The position numbers were made by a program, and so were the translations under genes. Positions 17,479-26,763 of a DNA stretch of 64,000 bases are shown here, in pieces (position 1 is the stretch's first letter; every line of letters starts with the position of its first letter). The DNA comes from Roseovarius sp. GTDB lineage: Bacteria > Pseudomonadota > Alphaproteobacteria > Rhodobacterales > Rhodobacteraceae. The notes beneath the pieces are model-generated. The model searched no databases. It saw nothing but the letters and a program-made list of their open reading frames with translations, and was not told the DNA's origin. The stretch is from contig JAJFIA010000021.1 of the NCBI GenBank assembly GCA_021775255.1, positions 124,001 through 188,000 on the forward strand, read 5' to 3'.

Positions 17479-18861
17479 TCAGGGCTGAATCAGCTTATTT
17501 TCACCCAAACCCTGCGCGCCGCTTATTTTCTCGGCCTCAATGGCGCTTCGCGGCCATATGACCTCAACCACCGCGCCGATCTTTTGGCCCGGGCGGGTTC
17601 CGAAAATATCCGGACCGTTGGCAAAGCTGAGATCCGCGCCGCTGCGTTCCAGCAATGTTTTGGCGATAAACAGCCCCAGGCCCATGCCCTCATATTCCGG
17701 CCTGTTAAAATCGGTTGGCTGTGGCCTGCGACGCATTAGAGGATCACCAATACGGCCCAGAAGATGCGGCGGAAATCCGGGGCCATCATCCATGATGCGC
17801 AAGGTGATCGTTTCGGGTGTCACGCGGCTTTCAACCCGGATGTTTTCATCTGCGTAATCCACTGCATTCTGGATCAGATTGCGCAGCCCATGGATAATTT
17901 CGGGCTGGCGCAGAATATCGGGCTGGGTTTGGCCATCGGCATCATTGGAGAAATCGAAATGCACCGATTTGCCGCGCGCCAGATGCGGCTCGGCGGCTTC
18001 TTCGACCAATGCGGAGAGCGGCGCGCGATGCAGGTGCAGATCATCCTTGCCCACCCGGCCCATGGAGCGCAGAATATCGCGGCAGCGGTCGGCCTGTTCT
18101 CTGATCAGAAGGGCATCTTCGCGCTGAGCCTCATTGGTCAGCTCATCCGCCAGTTCGGAACTGGCCAGTTTGATGGTGGCCAGCGGCGTGCCCAGCTCAT
18201 GCGCGGCAGCGGCAACAACCCCGCCAATATCGGTGAGCTTCTGCTCGCGTGCCAGGGCCATTTGCGTGGCCTGAAGCGCATCCGACATGGCGCGCATCTC
18301 GGAAATGACCCAACGGGCATAGACGCCCAGAAACACAACCCCGATCACAATCGCCACCCAATTGCCATATAAAAACACATCCGGCATTTTGAGGGTCTGG
18401 CCTGTAACGGTGCGCAAGGGCAGGTTGAACCGGGCAAGCAATGTAACAAGCAAAATCGCCATCAGCCCCAGAACCACGGTTGAGCGCGTGGAAAGCGCCG
18501 AGGCAGAAACTGCAACCGGCACGACAATCAGGATGGAAAACGGGTTGTCCAGCCCACCGGTCAGATAAAGCAGGAAGCCAAGCTGCAACATATCGTAAAG
18601 CACGAATAAAAATGTTTCGCGCTCGGACAGGCGTTTGTTTTGCGGATAAATCGCCAGCGCCACCAGATTGTTGATCACCGACAGGCCAACCACCAAAGAA
18701 CAAAGCCCGATCTCAAGGTGCAGATCATAAAGCTGCCGGGCAATCACAAGTGCGGCGATTTGACCGGTGATGGCCCACCAGCGTAGCAAAACAAGCGTGC
18801 GCAACCGGATCCAGCCGCCGCCTTGGCGCGGTTTGATCCGATCTGTGCTTTTTTCATGCAT
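17479..18861 (-). CDS. regB: Redox sensor histidine kinase RegB/PrrB
   Basis: A 460-residue kinase with about six membrane helices (25-180), the quinone-sensing heptad GGLDNPF (102-108), the phosphorylated His in AAAHELGTPL (His221), the redox-active Cys in DRCRDIL (Cys260), and an ATPase domain ending with DGPGFPP and GMGLGLFI. It phosphorylates RegA when the quinone pool is reduced or oxygen is low, controlling photosynthesis, respiration, carbon and nitrogen fixation genes in relatives. It is divergent from senC and regA, the classical arrangement. All regulatory residues are present, so the protein should be functional. Confidence 0.95.
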   Translation of the reverse strand: MHEKSTDRIKPRQGGGWIRLRTLVLLRWWAITGQIAALVIARQLYDLHLEIGLCSLVVGLSVINNLVALAIYPQNKRLSERETFLFVLYDMLQLGFLLYLTGGLDNPFSILIVVPVAVSASALSTRSTVVLGLMAILLVTLLARFNLPLRTVTGQTLKMPDVFLYGNWVAIVIGVVFLGVYARWVISEMRAMSDALQATQMALAREQKLTDIGGVVAAAAHELGTPLATIKLASSELADELTNEAQREDALLIREQADRCRDILRSMGRVGKDDLHLHRAPLSALVEEAAEPHLARGKSVHFDFSNDADGQTQPDILRQPEIIHGLRNLIQNAVDYADENIRVESRVTPETITLRIMDDGPGFPPHLLGRIGDPLMRRRPQPTDFNRPEYEGMGLGLFIAKTLLERSGADLSFANGPDIFGTRPGQKIGAVVEVIWPRSAIEAEKISGAQGLGENKLIQP

Positions 18862-18951
18862 TATTGCGCCCTGCCCTGTTCATATGTCCGGATCTGGATG
18901 TTAGATGTGTCACAGGATATGGCCAATGCCCAGCAATGTTAGGAAATTCTC

Positions 18952-19584
18952 ATGACCCGCACTTTTTCAATTCTCGCTGCCTTGGTGATGGTGGTGCTGT
19001 CTGGTGGTATTTATGCCTTTACACTATGGCCCTCTGCGGGTGATGACCGGTTTGCCCAGTGTCGCACCGCCAAAATTGCCGGCGGGGCGGATCAGATCGG
19101 CGGGCCATTCACGATGATTGATGAAACACGCAAAACCGTGACTGACAAGGATGTGATTGATCAGCCTTCGCTGATTTATTTTGGCTATACATTTTGCCCC
19201 GATGTCTGCCCGCTGGACAATGCCCGCAATGCCGAGGCCGTTGAAATCCTGGAATTGCGCGGCACAATCGTAAAACCTGTGTTCATCTCGATTGATCCGG
19301 GCCGTGATACCCCCGAAGTGCTGGCCGAGTTTACCGATTACCTGCATCCGCGGATGATCGGGCTGACCGGCTCCGAGGCGCAGGTAAAGGCCGCGAGCAA
19401 GGCCTACCGCACGTTTTATCAAAGCCACAAGGAAGACAGCGGCGATGATGAATTCTATCTGGTGGATCATTCAACCTTTACCTATCTGACCTTGCCGGAA
19501 TATGGCTTTGTCGAGTTTTTCCGCCGTGATCTTTCACCTCAGGATATGGCCGACCGGGTGCAATGCTTTGTTGATGGCAGTTGA
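18952..19584 (+). CDS. senC: SCO1/SenC copper chaperone (PrrC)
   Basis: A 210-residue membrane-anchored periplasmic protein: N-terminal helix at 5-24, then a thioredoxin fold with the copper-binding FCPDVCP (Cys82, Cys86 approximately) and a later His in VDHSTFTYL. It delivers copper to the CuA or CuB centre of cytochrome c oxidases and, in Rhodobacter, influences RegB signalling. It stands first in the senC-regA unit, divergent from regB, with 90 bases between the start codons. Confidence 0.94.
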   Translation: MTRTFSILAALVMVVLSGGIYAFTLWPSAGDDRFAQCRTAKIAGGADQIGGPFTMIDETRKTVTDKDVIDQPSLIYFGYTFCPDVCPLDNARNAEAVEILELRGTIVKPVFISIDPGRDTPEVLAEFTDYLHPRMIGLTGSEAQVKAASKAYRTFYQSHKEDSGDDEFYLVDHSTFTYLTLPEYGFVEFFRRDLSPQDMADRVQCFVDGS

Positions 19585-19653
19585 GACGGTTTGACGCATC
19601 ATTGATGGCAAGCTAGAACCAAGCAAGATCAATGCGCGCAACAGGAGACTTGA

Positions 19654-20205
19654 ATGGCCGGTGACCTGAGGGAGATTGGCGAGGATAAATCGCTTTTGCT
19701 GCTGGATGATGATGAGCCATTTTTGCGGCGTCTGGCCAAGGCCATGGAAAAACGCGGGTTTGAGGTGGAATCTGCCGGGTCTGTGGCCGCTGGCAAGGCG
19801 ATAGCCACGGCGCGCCCACCGGCATATGCGGTGTGTGATCTGCGGCTTGAGGATGGCAACGGGCTGGATGTGGTTGAGGTGATCCGCGCGCGCAGGCCCG
19901 ATAGCAAGATTGTGGTACTCACAGGCTACGGCGCGATTGCCACCGCCGTGGCCGCGGTGAAAATCGGGGCGACGGATTACCTGTCGAAACCTGCCGATGC
20001 CACGGATATTACCAATGCTTTGCTGTCATCAGGTGATGAATTGCCGCCACCGCCGGAAAACCCGATGAGCGCGGATCGGGTGCGCTGGGAGCATATTCAG
20101 AGGGTTTATGAGCTGTGTGATCGCAATGTATCTGAAACCGCCCGGCGGCTGAATATGCACCGGCGCACATTGCAGCGTATTCTGGCCAAGCGGTCGCCAA
20201 GATAA
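19654..20205 (+). CDS. regA: Redox response regulator RegA/PrrA
   Basis: A 183-residue regulator partnered with RegB. Receiver domain: acidic pair at 18-20, phospho-acceptor Asp62 in VCDLRLEDG, Thr90 and Lys112 in YLSKPAD. A proline linker (LPPPPENP) leads to a Fis-type helix-turn-helix at the C-terminus (ETARRLNMHRRTLQRIL). AGGAG precedes the ATG. RegA is one of the most conserved regulators in Rhodobacterales and the linker and HTH match well. It follows senC with a gap of about 70 bases. Confidence 0.96.
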   Translation: MAGDLREIGEDKSLLLLDDDEPFLRRLAKAMEKRGFEVESAGSVAAGKAIATARPPAYAVCDLRLEDGNGLDVVEVIRARRPDSKIVVLTGYGAIATAVAAVKIGATDYLSKPADATDITNALLSSGDELPPPPENPMSADRVRWEHIQRVYELCDRNVSETARRLNMHRRTLQRILAKRSPR

Positions 20206-20287
20206 GGCTTGGCTTTTGCTGCCTGAAAGCCGCATATGGATTTCGGATAAAGCAACAATTTTACATTGAAATACCGGAGTTCAGGCC

Positions 20288-21304
20288 ATGAAAATCGTCA
20301 GGACCGACAGCAATCTGCAAACGCCTGATCTGGATGCCGCCCTGCGTGCCCTTGGCCATGATCTGCATCTTTTGCCCGATGGCGTGGCTGAGCAGGAGCT
20401 GATTGCCACGCTGCACGATGCCGAGCTTTTGCTGATGTGCTACACGCCGATTACCCGCCGTGTTATTGAAGCCGCGCCGGGATTGCACGGCATTGTCAAA
20501 TACGGTGTTGGCATTGATGCGATTGATATTCCCGCCGCACGCGCGCATGGCATCACCGTTGTGAATATCCCCGAATATGCCGAAGAAACCGTGGCCGAGG
20601 GGGCGTTTGCCCTGATGATTGCACTGGCCAAAAAGCTTACCGCGTTGAACAGGCAGATGAACACCCATGGCTGGGCCTGGCCCGAAGCGCCTTGGCTTGG
20701 CTCGGACATCGCGGGTAAAACCGTGGGCATCATCGGGCTGGGCCGGATTGGCCATTCCATGGCCCGCATGGCAGGACAGGGCTTTCGCGCAAAGGTTATT
20801 GCCTATAGCCCGCATACCTCTGAGGCCGACATGCAGGCCGCCGGGGTTGAGAAATGCGAAAACCTGTCTGATTTGCTGGTGCAAAGTGATTTCGTGAGCA
20901 TCCATTGCGTTCTCAATGATGAAACCCGTCACCTGCTGGGCGAGGCCGAGCTGCGGCTGATGAAGCCTTCGGCATTTTTGATCAATGTCTCGCGCGGGGC
21001 CATCGTGGATGAGGCGGCTTTATGCCGGGCGATTGAGGAAAAGTGGATTGCGGGCGCGGGCATTGATGTGTTCAGTCGCGAACCGCTCAACCGCGATGAT
21101 CACCCGATGCGCGCGCTCTATGCGCATGAAAACGTGATCCTCATGCCGCATCTGACATTTTACACCCATGAGGCGATGCAACGATTGGAGCATGAAACGC
21201 TGGAGCGTTGTATTGAGCTGCTGGAAGGCCGGGATGTGCTGATCAAATCCGCCGATCCCCGGCTCAGGGCGCAAAGCAAGGGCGTGATTTTCAACAGCCC
21301 TTGA
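20288..21304 (+). CDS. D-isomer specific 2-hydroxyacid dehydrogenase
   Basis: A 338-residue NAD(P)-dependent dehydrogenase of the phosphoglycerate/glyoxylate reductase family. The Rossmann motif is GIIGLGRIGHSMA (about 147-159), the catalytic Arg lies in NVSRGAIVDE, the Glu in the DVFSREPL region and the His in MPHLTFYTHE. The substrate is not evident. Its 3' end overlaps the end of the PbfA-like gene by 14 bases in convergent orientation. That places it at the edge of the phosphonate operon, but it is on the opposite strand, so a role in phosphonate use is only a possibility. Confidence 0.88.
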   Translation: MKIVRTDSNLQTPDLDAALRALGHDLHLLPDGVAEQELIATLHDAELLLMCYTPITRRVIEAAPGLHGIVKYGVGIDAIDIPAARAHGITVVNIPEYAEETVAEGAFALMIALAKKLTALNRQMNTHGWAWPEAPWLGSDIAGKTVGIIGLGRIGHSMARMAGQGFRAKVIAYSPHTSEADMQAAGVEKCENLSDLLVQSDFVSIHCVLNDETRHLLGEAELRLMKPSAFLINVSRGAIVDEAALCRAIEEKWIAGAGIDVFSREPLNRDDHPMRALYAHENVILMPHLTFYTHEAMQRLEHETLERCIELLEGRDVLIKSADPRLRAQSKGVIFNSP

Positions 21305-22631
21305 TCGCCGTGATAACAATATCCAATGCCCGGTCCAGATCACCCTGCGAAATGGTTAGCGGCGGCGATAATGTCAGCACATTGCCCATGCTGATCTTGA
21401 AGTTCAGCCCGGCCTCAAGGCAGGCGTAATAAATCTGTTCGGCTTTGTCTCGGTCCGGTTGATGGTCGCCCGTTACAATATCAACCCCGAACATCAACCC
21501 GCGACCGCGCACATTGCCCGTAAGGGGGATATTCTCAAGCTCTTCGCGCAACCGCTCCACCGCGTGACTGCCCAAGGTGGCTGCACGCTCAACAAGGCCT
21601 TCCTCCTGGATGATTTCAATCGTGGTCAGGGCGGCGCGCGCCGTGACAGGGTTTTTCTCATGGGTGTAATGCCCGATGGCAAAATCACCGCAGATATCCA
21701 GATCGCGCCGCGCGATGCAGGCCGCAATCGGCAGGATCCCGCCGCCCAAGGCTTTGCCCATGGTCACGATATCGGGGATGATCCCGTCATGCTCAAAGGC
21801 AAACATCCGGCCGGTTTTGCCCAGCCCCGTGGGAATTTCATCCATGATCAGCAGCGCGCCGTGGCGGGTGCAGGCATCGCGCACCAGACGCCAGAAGCCG
21901 GGCGGCGGCACGGTGGGCACGGCGCGCATTGGCTCGGCAATAACCGCCCCGATATCGCCTTCGCGCTCCAGCACATAGTCAACCATGTTGGCGCAGGCCT
22001 GCGCGGCGCCTTCAAGGCTGGTCTGATTGTAAGCGCGCAGATTATCATAAGGTGCAATATGCTCGGCCCCCGGCAGCAAAGGCCCGGCGATATGGCTGCG
22101 AAAGGTGGCCTCGCCGCCAACACTCGCGGCCCCCATGCCGGCACCATGAAAGGCATCCCAAAATGACAGCGTCTTGAACCGCCCAGTGGCGGCGCGGGCG
22201 ATCTTGAGCGCCACTTCATTGGCATCCGATCCGCCGGTGGTGAACAAAACCTTGCCCAGATCCCCCGGCGCAATCGCTGCCAGCTTTTCCGCCAGTTCAA
22301 CCGCGGGCTCATTGGTAAAACGGCGCGGGGCAAACGGCAGATCGTCAAGCTGTGCCTTGATCGCGGCAATCAGGCGGGGATGGCCATAGCCGATGTGATG
22401 CACGGAATTTCCGTGAAAATCCATATACTTGCGGCCGTCCAGATCTTCGATCCAGATGCCACTCGCCTTGGCGATGGTGGCGGCACAGGGGGTTGAAAGG
22501 CTTTGGTGCAAAAAGGCGTCAGAATCGCGTTTGAGCAGCGGCTCAGACCTTGGCCCGACAGATTTTTCCCGCCACGCGGCCCTTGCCTGCGAGGTGTTGG
22601 ATTCGCCTTCCGTATGGGTGATTTTTGTCAT
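21291..22631 (-). CDS. pbfA: PLP-dependent class III aminotransferase-fold enzyme, probable PbfA
   Basis: A 446-residue PLP enzyme of class III fold: FTTGGSDANEVALKIAR binds the cofactor phosphate, LLIMDEIPTGLGKTGRM holds the Asp that pairs with the pyridine nitrogen, and VTMGKALGGG holds the Schiff-base Lys (about residue 285). In an operon with phnW, phnA and phnY, the best match is PbfA, described in Vibrio as an ammonia-lyase turning (R)-1-hydroxy-2-aminoethylphosphonate into phosphonoacetaldehyde, which PhnW handles poorly. The alternative is a true aminotransferase for another amine. The long N-terminal leader (first 30 residues) is rich in charged and Ser residues. Last gene of the operon. 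Confidence 0.75.
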   Translation of the reverse strand: MTKITHTEGESNTSQARAAWREKSVGPRSEPLLKRDSDAFLHQSLSTPCAATIAKASGIWIEDLDGRKYMDFHGNSVHHIGYGHPRLIAAIKAQLDDLPFAPRRFTNEPAVELAEKLAAIAPGDLGKVLFTTGGSDANEVALKIARAATGRFKTLSFWDAFHGAGMGAASVGGEATFRSHIAGPLLPGAEHIAPYDNLRAYNQTSLEGAAQACANMVDYVLEREGDIGAVIAEPMRAVPTVPPPGFWRLVRDACTRHGALLIMDEIPTGLGKTGRMFAFEHDGIIPDIVTMGKALGGGILPIAACIARRDLDICGDFAIGHYTHEKNPVTARAALTTIEIIQEEGLVERAATLGSHAVERLREELENIPLTGNVRGRGLMFGVDIVTGDHQPDRDKAEQIYYACLEAGLNFKISMGNVLTLSPPLTISQGDLDRALDIVITAIKGC

Positions 22632-22660
22632 TGCCGCTCCGATCAGGCTAGGGCTACACC

Positions 22661-22720
22661 GTCCCGGACCTGATCCGGGACCTCCACATTGGCCAGGAGA
22701 CCCCGGATCAAGCCCGGGGT
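22661..22720. repeat. Paired GC-rich inverted repeats between pbfA and phnY
   Basis: Two hairpins lie side by side: GTCCCGGA-cctga-TCCGGGAC (22661-22681) and ACCCCGG-atcaagc-CCGGGGT (22700-22720). They share a CCCGGA...TCCGGG theme. Sequence of this kind recurs as a dispersed intergenic element in many alphaproteobacterial genomes. Here it sits in the middle of the phosphonate operon, where it could stabilise or attenuate the mRNA between phnY and pbfA. Confidence 0.6.
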
Positions 22721-22730
22721 GGCGATGGGC

Positions 22731-24179
22731 TTATTTCGGCCAGGGCAGCGAATAGGTTTTGACATTGGTGAAAAATTTCATCGCCTCCAGCACGCCCTCC
22801 TTTACCGCATTGCCGCTATCCTTGATGCCGCCAAAGGGGGACATCTCGATCCGGTAGCCGGGCTGTTCCCAGATGTTGCAGGTGCCCACATCGAGCCCGT
22901 TGATATAGGCAATCGCCCGATTGAGATCATTGGTGCAGACGCCCGAACTGAGGCCAAACTGCGTGCTGTTCGAGATCGCCATCACCGCGTCATCCTCATC
23001 GGGCACCCGCACGATAGGCACGATCGGGCCAAAGGTTTCTTCCATCACCAGCTCACAGCCATGCGGCACGTGATCAACCACAATCGGCGGCAGCAATGCC
23101 CCCTGACGGCCCGGATGATAAAGGATTTTGGCCCCTTGCTTTTCGGCGTCATAAACCCGGTTTTCGAAGGTCTCGGCCGCCTGCGCATGCACCACGCAGC
23201 CCAGTTGTGTTTCAGGGTCTTGCGGATCACCGAACCGGATTGCCTTGGCCTTTTCCAGAACCTTTGGCACAAACCTGTCAGCCACCGATTCCTGCACCAA
23301 TATGCGTTTGACGGCGGTGCAGCGCTGGCCTGAATTGCCGGTGGCCCCGGCCACAGCAATCGTCGCGGCCTTTTCCAGATCGGCGTCATTCAGATCATTG
23401 CAGATAATCAACGGATCATTGCCGCCAAGCTCAAGTGCTGTGCGTTTATACCCGGCTTTCGCGGCGATGATCTTGCCCACCGGCACGCCGCCGGTGAAGG
23501 TGATGATGTCGATATGTTCATTCGTGCACATCTCATCGCCAATATCCTTGGGCCAGCCGGTCACGATCTGAAACATCTCAGGCGGCAGCCCGGCCTCATA
23601 GAGAATATCGGCCAGGGCAATCGCCGTCAGCGGCGTGAGTTCCGTGGGCTTGCACACCATGCAATTATTGGTGGCAATCGACGGGGCAATTTTGTGGCTG
23701 ACCATGTTGAGCGGGTGATTGAACGGGGTGATCGCGCTGATCGCCCGCACCGGCTCGCGTTTAGTGTAAATTTTGCGCTCCTTGCCCTGCGGCGTCAGAT
23801 CACAGGAAAATATTTGCCCGTCATCCAGAATGGCCATCTGCCCGGCAAGGGTGAACACATCATAGGCGCGGCCCGTTTCATAAAGCGCGTGCTGATGGCA
23901 AATACCCAGTTCAAGCGTCAGCCATTTCGCCAGCCAATCGCGTTTTTCGCGGATCAGCTCCCCGGCGCGAAACAGAATCTGCTGGCGTTCATAGCGCGTG
24001 AGCTTGGGCTTGTAGGCAGCAGCAATTTCAAAGGCGCGGGCGGCATGGCTCGCGTCACCTGCGGGCACCGTGCCAACCACCTCATCGGTATAGGGGTAAT
24101 GCACCTCGATCACATCATCGGTGAACACCACCTCGCCACCTATGCGCATGCCCTCATGACGAATTTCCGTTTTGTTCAT
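22731..24179 (-). CDS. phnY: Phosphonoacetaldehyde dehydrogenase
   Basis: A 482-residue aldehyde dehydrogenase that oxidises phosphonoacetaldehyde to phosphonoacetate with NAD. Catalytic Cys lies in [12 protein letters not shown] (about residue 290), the general-base Glu in ALELGGNDP, and [10 protein letters not shown] is the cofactor region. I chose the ATG at 24179 because AAGGA stands seven bases upstream; an ATG at 24194 just after the phnA stop is also in frame. Function is assigned from the neighbours phnW and phnA, as general aldehyde dehydrogenase sequence would not fix the substrate. Confidence 0.88.
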   Translation of the reverse strand: MNKTEIRHEGMRIGGEVVFTDDVIEVHYPYTDEVVGTVPAGDASHAARAFEIAAAYKPKLTRYERQQILFRAGELIREKRDWLAKWLTLELGICHQHALYETGRAYDVFTLAGQMAILDDGQIFSCDLTPQGKERKIYTKREPVRAISAITPFNHPLNMVSHKIAPSIATNNCMVCKPTELTPLTAIALADILYEAGLPPEMFQIVTGWPKDIGDEMCTNEHIDIITFTGGVPVGKIIAAKAGYKRTALELGGNDPLIICNDLNDADLEKAATIAVAGATGNSGQRCTAVKRILVQESVADRFVPKVLEKAKAIRFGDPQDPETQLGCVVHAQAAETFENRVYDAEKQGAKILYHPGRQGALLPPIVVDHVPHGCELVMEETFGPIVPIVRVPDEDDAVMAISNSTQFGLSSGVCTNDLNRAIAYINGLDVGTCNIWEQPGYRIEMSPFGGIKDSGNAVKEGVLEAMKFFTNVKTYSLPWPK

Positions 24180-24195
24180 ATCTGCATCCTTCATC

Positions 24196-25440
24196 TCATA
24201 GCGCCGCCGCTGTTGTGGCATAGAAAAACGCATCAAAATTGCGCAGTTCCGGCTTTTCGGGCAGGTCCATCACCCGGTTGACGATGAACGGCACCACCTG
24301 TTCGGTCAAGCCGCCATGGCTTCTGAGCGGCTCTTTCAAAGCGGCCAGATCATGACGGTGGGCCGAGGTTCCGATGGTCATGTTCTCGGTTGAGATCATG
24401 ACGATATCGCCAATGCGGTCGGCGGGCAGCTCAAAGCGTTTTACCGCCTCTTCCAGGCCCATGACCTCAAGTATTTCAGGGCGCGCCGCAAGCCGCGCAA
24501 TGATATCCGCCCGGTCGGCGCCCTCGGGCAGATAGGCGGTGGCAAAACCGCCAAGCGCGCCGTGATGCACCACGTAAGGGTCAGTGATAGGCAAGATCAC
24601 CCTTGCTGCGGCCTCGCCCAGCCAACCGTCCAGCAGATCCTGCACATAGATCACCGCCGGTTCCCCATTGGCATCATGCTTGGGCTTCATGCCGTGATCG
24701 GCGGTTACCACGATGGCCGCGCCCATGGCATCAAGCTCGGTCAGGTATTTATCGAACATTTCATAAAATGATTTGGCTTGCGGGTCATCGGGCGCATATT
24801 TGTGCTGCACGAAATCGGTGGTGGTCAGATACATCACGTCGGGCTTCCAGTCGCGCAGGAGTTTCACCCCGGCGGCAAACACAAATTCGGACAATTCGGC
24901 GGAATAAACATTGGGCTGCGCCATGCCCAGCCAGGTGCTGGCCGCGTCTACCCCATGAATTTCAACCGTTGAGCTATCGGATTTCTCGGCTGAAAAACAC
25001 CGGGCGCGATCCTCGTCAAACTTGAGGCCCGCCCCCAGCAAAGCGCGCAGCTTATCCTTGGCAGTAACAATCGCCACCTTGGCCCCGGCATCATAGAACT
25101 GCTTGAAAATGGTTGGCGCGCGCAGGAATCGCACGTCATTCATCATCACTTCTTCGCCGGTGTCGGGATCAAACAGGAAATTGCCACAAATGCCATGCAC
25201 GATCGGCGGGCGGCCGGTGGCGATGCTCAGATTGTTGGGGTTGGTGAAGGACGGGATCACCGAATGTGCCAGCCTGTCGGTGCCGGTTTCGCGCATATGT
25301 TTCAATGTCGGCATCAACCCATCCGCGATGGCTTTTTCCAGGTATTCCGGCTCGCAACCATCCAGACAGATGGCAATCGCCGTGACTTTGGGCGCGGGGT
25401 AGGTGCGGTCATTCGCGATAACCGGGGTTTGAATTGTCAT
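24196..25440 (-). CDS. phnA: Phosphonoacetate hydrolase
   Basis: A 414-residue alkaline-phosphatase-superfamily enzyme that splits the C-P bond of phosphonoacetate into acetate and phosphate. The first metal Asp is in [11 protein letters not shown], the nucleophile Thr in [13 protein letters not shown], and the second metal site in [10 protein letters not shown]; further His and Asp ligands lie in [19 protein letters not shown] precedes the ATG at 25440 (MTIQTP); an earlier start at 25461 would add seven odd residues overlapping the spacer after phnW. This is the zinc hydrolase PhnA of the AEP route, unrelated to E. coli yjdM (once phnA). Confidence 0.92.
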   Translation of the reverse strand: MTIQTPVIANDRTYPAPKVTAIAICLDGCEPEYLEKAIADGLMPTLKHMRETGTDRLAHSVIPSFTNPNNLSIATGRPPIVHGICGNFLFDPDTGEEVMMNDVRFLRAPTIFKQFYDAGAKVAIVTAKDKLRALLGAGLKFDEDRARCFSAEKSDSSTVEIHGVDAASTWLGMAQPNVYSAELSEFVFAAGVKLLRDWKPDVMYLTTTDFVQHKYAPDDPQAKSFYEMFDKYLTELDAMGAAIVVTADHGMKPKHDANGEPAVIYVQDLLDGWLGEAAARVILPITDPYVVHHGALGGFATAYLPEGADRADIIARLAARPEILEVMGLEEAVKRFELPADRIGDIVMISTENMTIGTSAHRHDLAALKEPLRSHGGLTEQVVPFIVNRVMDLPEKPELRNFDAFFYATTAAAL

Positions 25441-25461
25441 TCCTGTCGTCCTTCTTACCAA

Positions 25462-26649
25462 TCACACAGCCAAAATGGCGCGCTCTTCCAATGCTCTGGC
25501 AGGCGGGGTGGCATTGGCCACGCCCATCTCGGCCAATGTGTCTCTGGCGGCGGTCACCACCTGCCGCATCACATGCTCATCCATCTGGCCAATGCAGCCG
25601 ATGCGAAAACTCTCGACCACCGTCAATTTACCGGGATAGATGATAAAACCCTTGTCTTTCATCAGCTTGTAAAACTGATCAAACACGAAATTCTCATCCG
25701 CCGGGCAGAAAAACGTGACAATGATCGGGCTGAGCCAGCGATCCTTGAGCAGGGTTTCAAACCCCAATTCGCGCATGCCCGCTACCATCACATCACGGTT
25801 GCGGGTATAGCGCGCGCCCCGGCCCTGAACGCCGCCTTCGGCCTCATGCCCGTGCAGCGCTTCCAAAAACGCGGCAACAACATGGGTGGGCGGGGTAAAT
25901 CGCCATTGGCCGGTTTTCTCCATATGGGCCCATTGCGCATGTACATCCAGGCTAAGTGAATGGGCATTGCCCTGTGCGGTATCCAATTCAGATTTGCGGG
26001 CGATGATAAAGCCAAAACCGGGCACGCCTTCAATGCATTTATTGGCCGATGAAACCATCGCCTCATAGCGGATTTCGTCTGGCTTCAGATCCACCGCGCC
26101 AAAGGCCGACATCGAATCCACCAGCAATTTTCGGCCCGCCGCATAAGTTGCCTCCGAGATTTCCTCAATCGGGTTCAAAATGCCGGAACTTGTTTCGCAA
26201 TGAATCGCCACCACATGGGTAATGCCCGGATCATCGGCCAGAATTTGCGCCACTTCCGCGCCCCTTGGCGGCAGGTAATCGCCCTTGTCGAGCAGCACAT
26301 GATCGCGGCCCAGATATTTCATCGTCTGGGCCGAACGCAGGCCATAGGCGCCATTGGCCAGCACCAGTGCCTTGCCATCTTTTGGGATGAATGTGCCCAG
26401 CATCGCCTCAACCGCGAATGATCCGCTGCCCTGCATTGGCACGCAATCGAAATCAGATTGGCCTTCGCCCAGTAAATTTAAAAGCCGGGTGCGCATCTCG
26501 CGGGTCATGGCGCGGAAATCATCGTCCCAGCTGCCCCAATCGCGCAGCATGGCTTGTTTGACCGCATAAGATGTGGTCAGCGGGCCGGGCGTCAGCAGGT
26601 AAGGCTCGCCCAGTCGGGGGGGCTCGATTTTATTGTTCGGGATCGTCAT
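25462..26649 (-). CDS. phnW: 2-aminoethylphosphonate-pyruvate transaminase
   Basis: A 395-residue class V PLP aminotransferase converting 2-aminoethylphosphonate and pyruvate into phosphonoacetaldehyde and alanine. Signatures: LLTPGPLTTS at the N-terminus, MQGSGSFAVEAML for phosphate binding, VDSMSAFGA with the Asp to the pyridine ring, and SSANKCIEGVPGFGF carrying the Schiff-base Lys (about residue 205). First gene of phnW-phnA-phnY-pbfA, divergent from a LysR regulator whose box lies in the gap. With PhnY and PhnA it forms a complete route from AEP to acetate and phosphate. Confidence 0.95.
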   Translation of the reverse strand: MTIPNNKIEPPRLGEPYLLTPGPLTTSYAVKQAMLRDWGSWDDDFRAMTREMRTRLLNLLGEGQSDFDCVPMQGSGSFAVEAMLGTFIPKDGKALVLANGAYGLRSAQTMKYLGRDHVLLDKGDYLPPRGAEVAQILADDPGITHVVAIHCETSSGILNPIEEISEATYAAGRKLLVDSMSAFGAVDLKPDEIRYEAMVSSANKCIEGVPGFGFIIARKSELDTAQGNAHSLSLDVHAQWAHMEKTGQWRFTPPTHVVAAFLEALHGHEAEGGVQGRGARYTRNRDVMVAGMRELGFETLLKDRWLSPIIVTFFCPADENFVFDQFYKLMKDKGFIIYPGKLTVVESFRIGCIGQMDEHVMRQVVTAARDTLAEMGVANATPPARALEERAILAV

Positions 26650-26709
26650 AAGCCCTCTCCGGGTGGCATTCTCAAGGTGAGTATTGCAGGATTTTAACCC
26701 ATATGTGAA

Positions 26710-26724
26710 ATTGTAAATAACAAT
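26710..26724. promoter_or_regulatory. LysR-type operator between phnW and lysR
   Basis: ATTGT-AAATA-ACAAT is a perfect dyad with T-N11-A spacing, the standard recognition form for LysR regulators. It lies 61 bases before phnW and 40 before the regulator start, the usual place for an autoregulating, divergently transcribed LysR pair. Confidence 0.65.
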
Positions 26725-26763
26725 CCTTGCATAAGCTCTGCCTATATATCATAAAACACTCCC

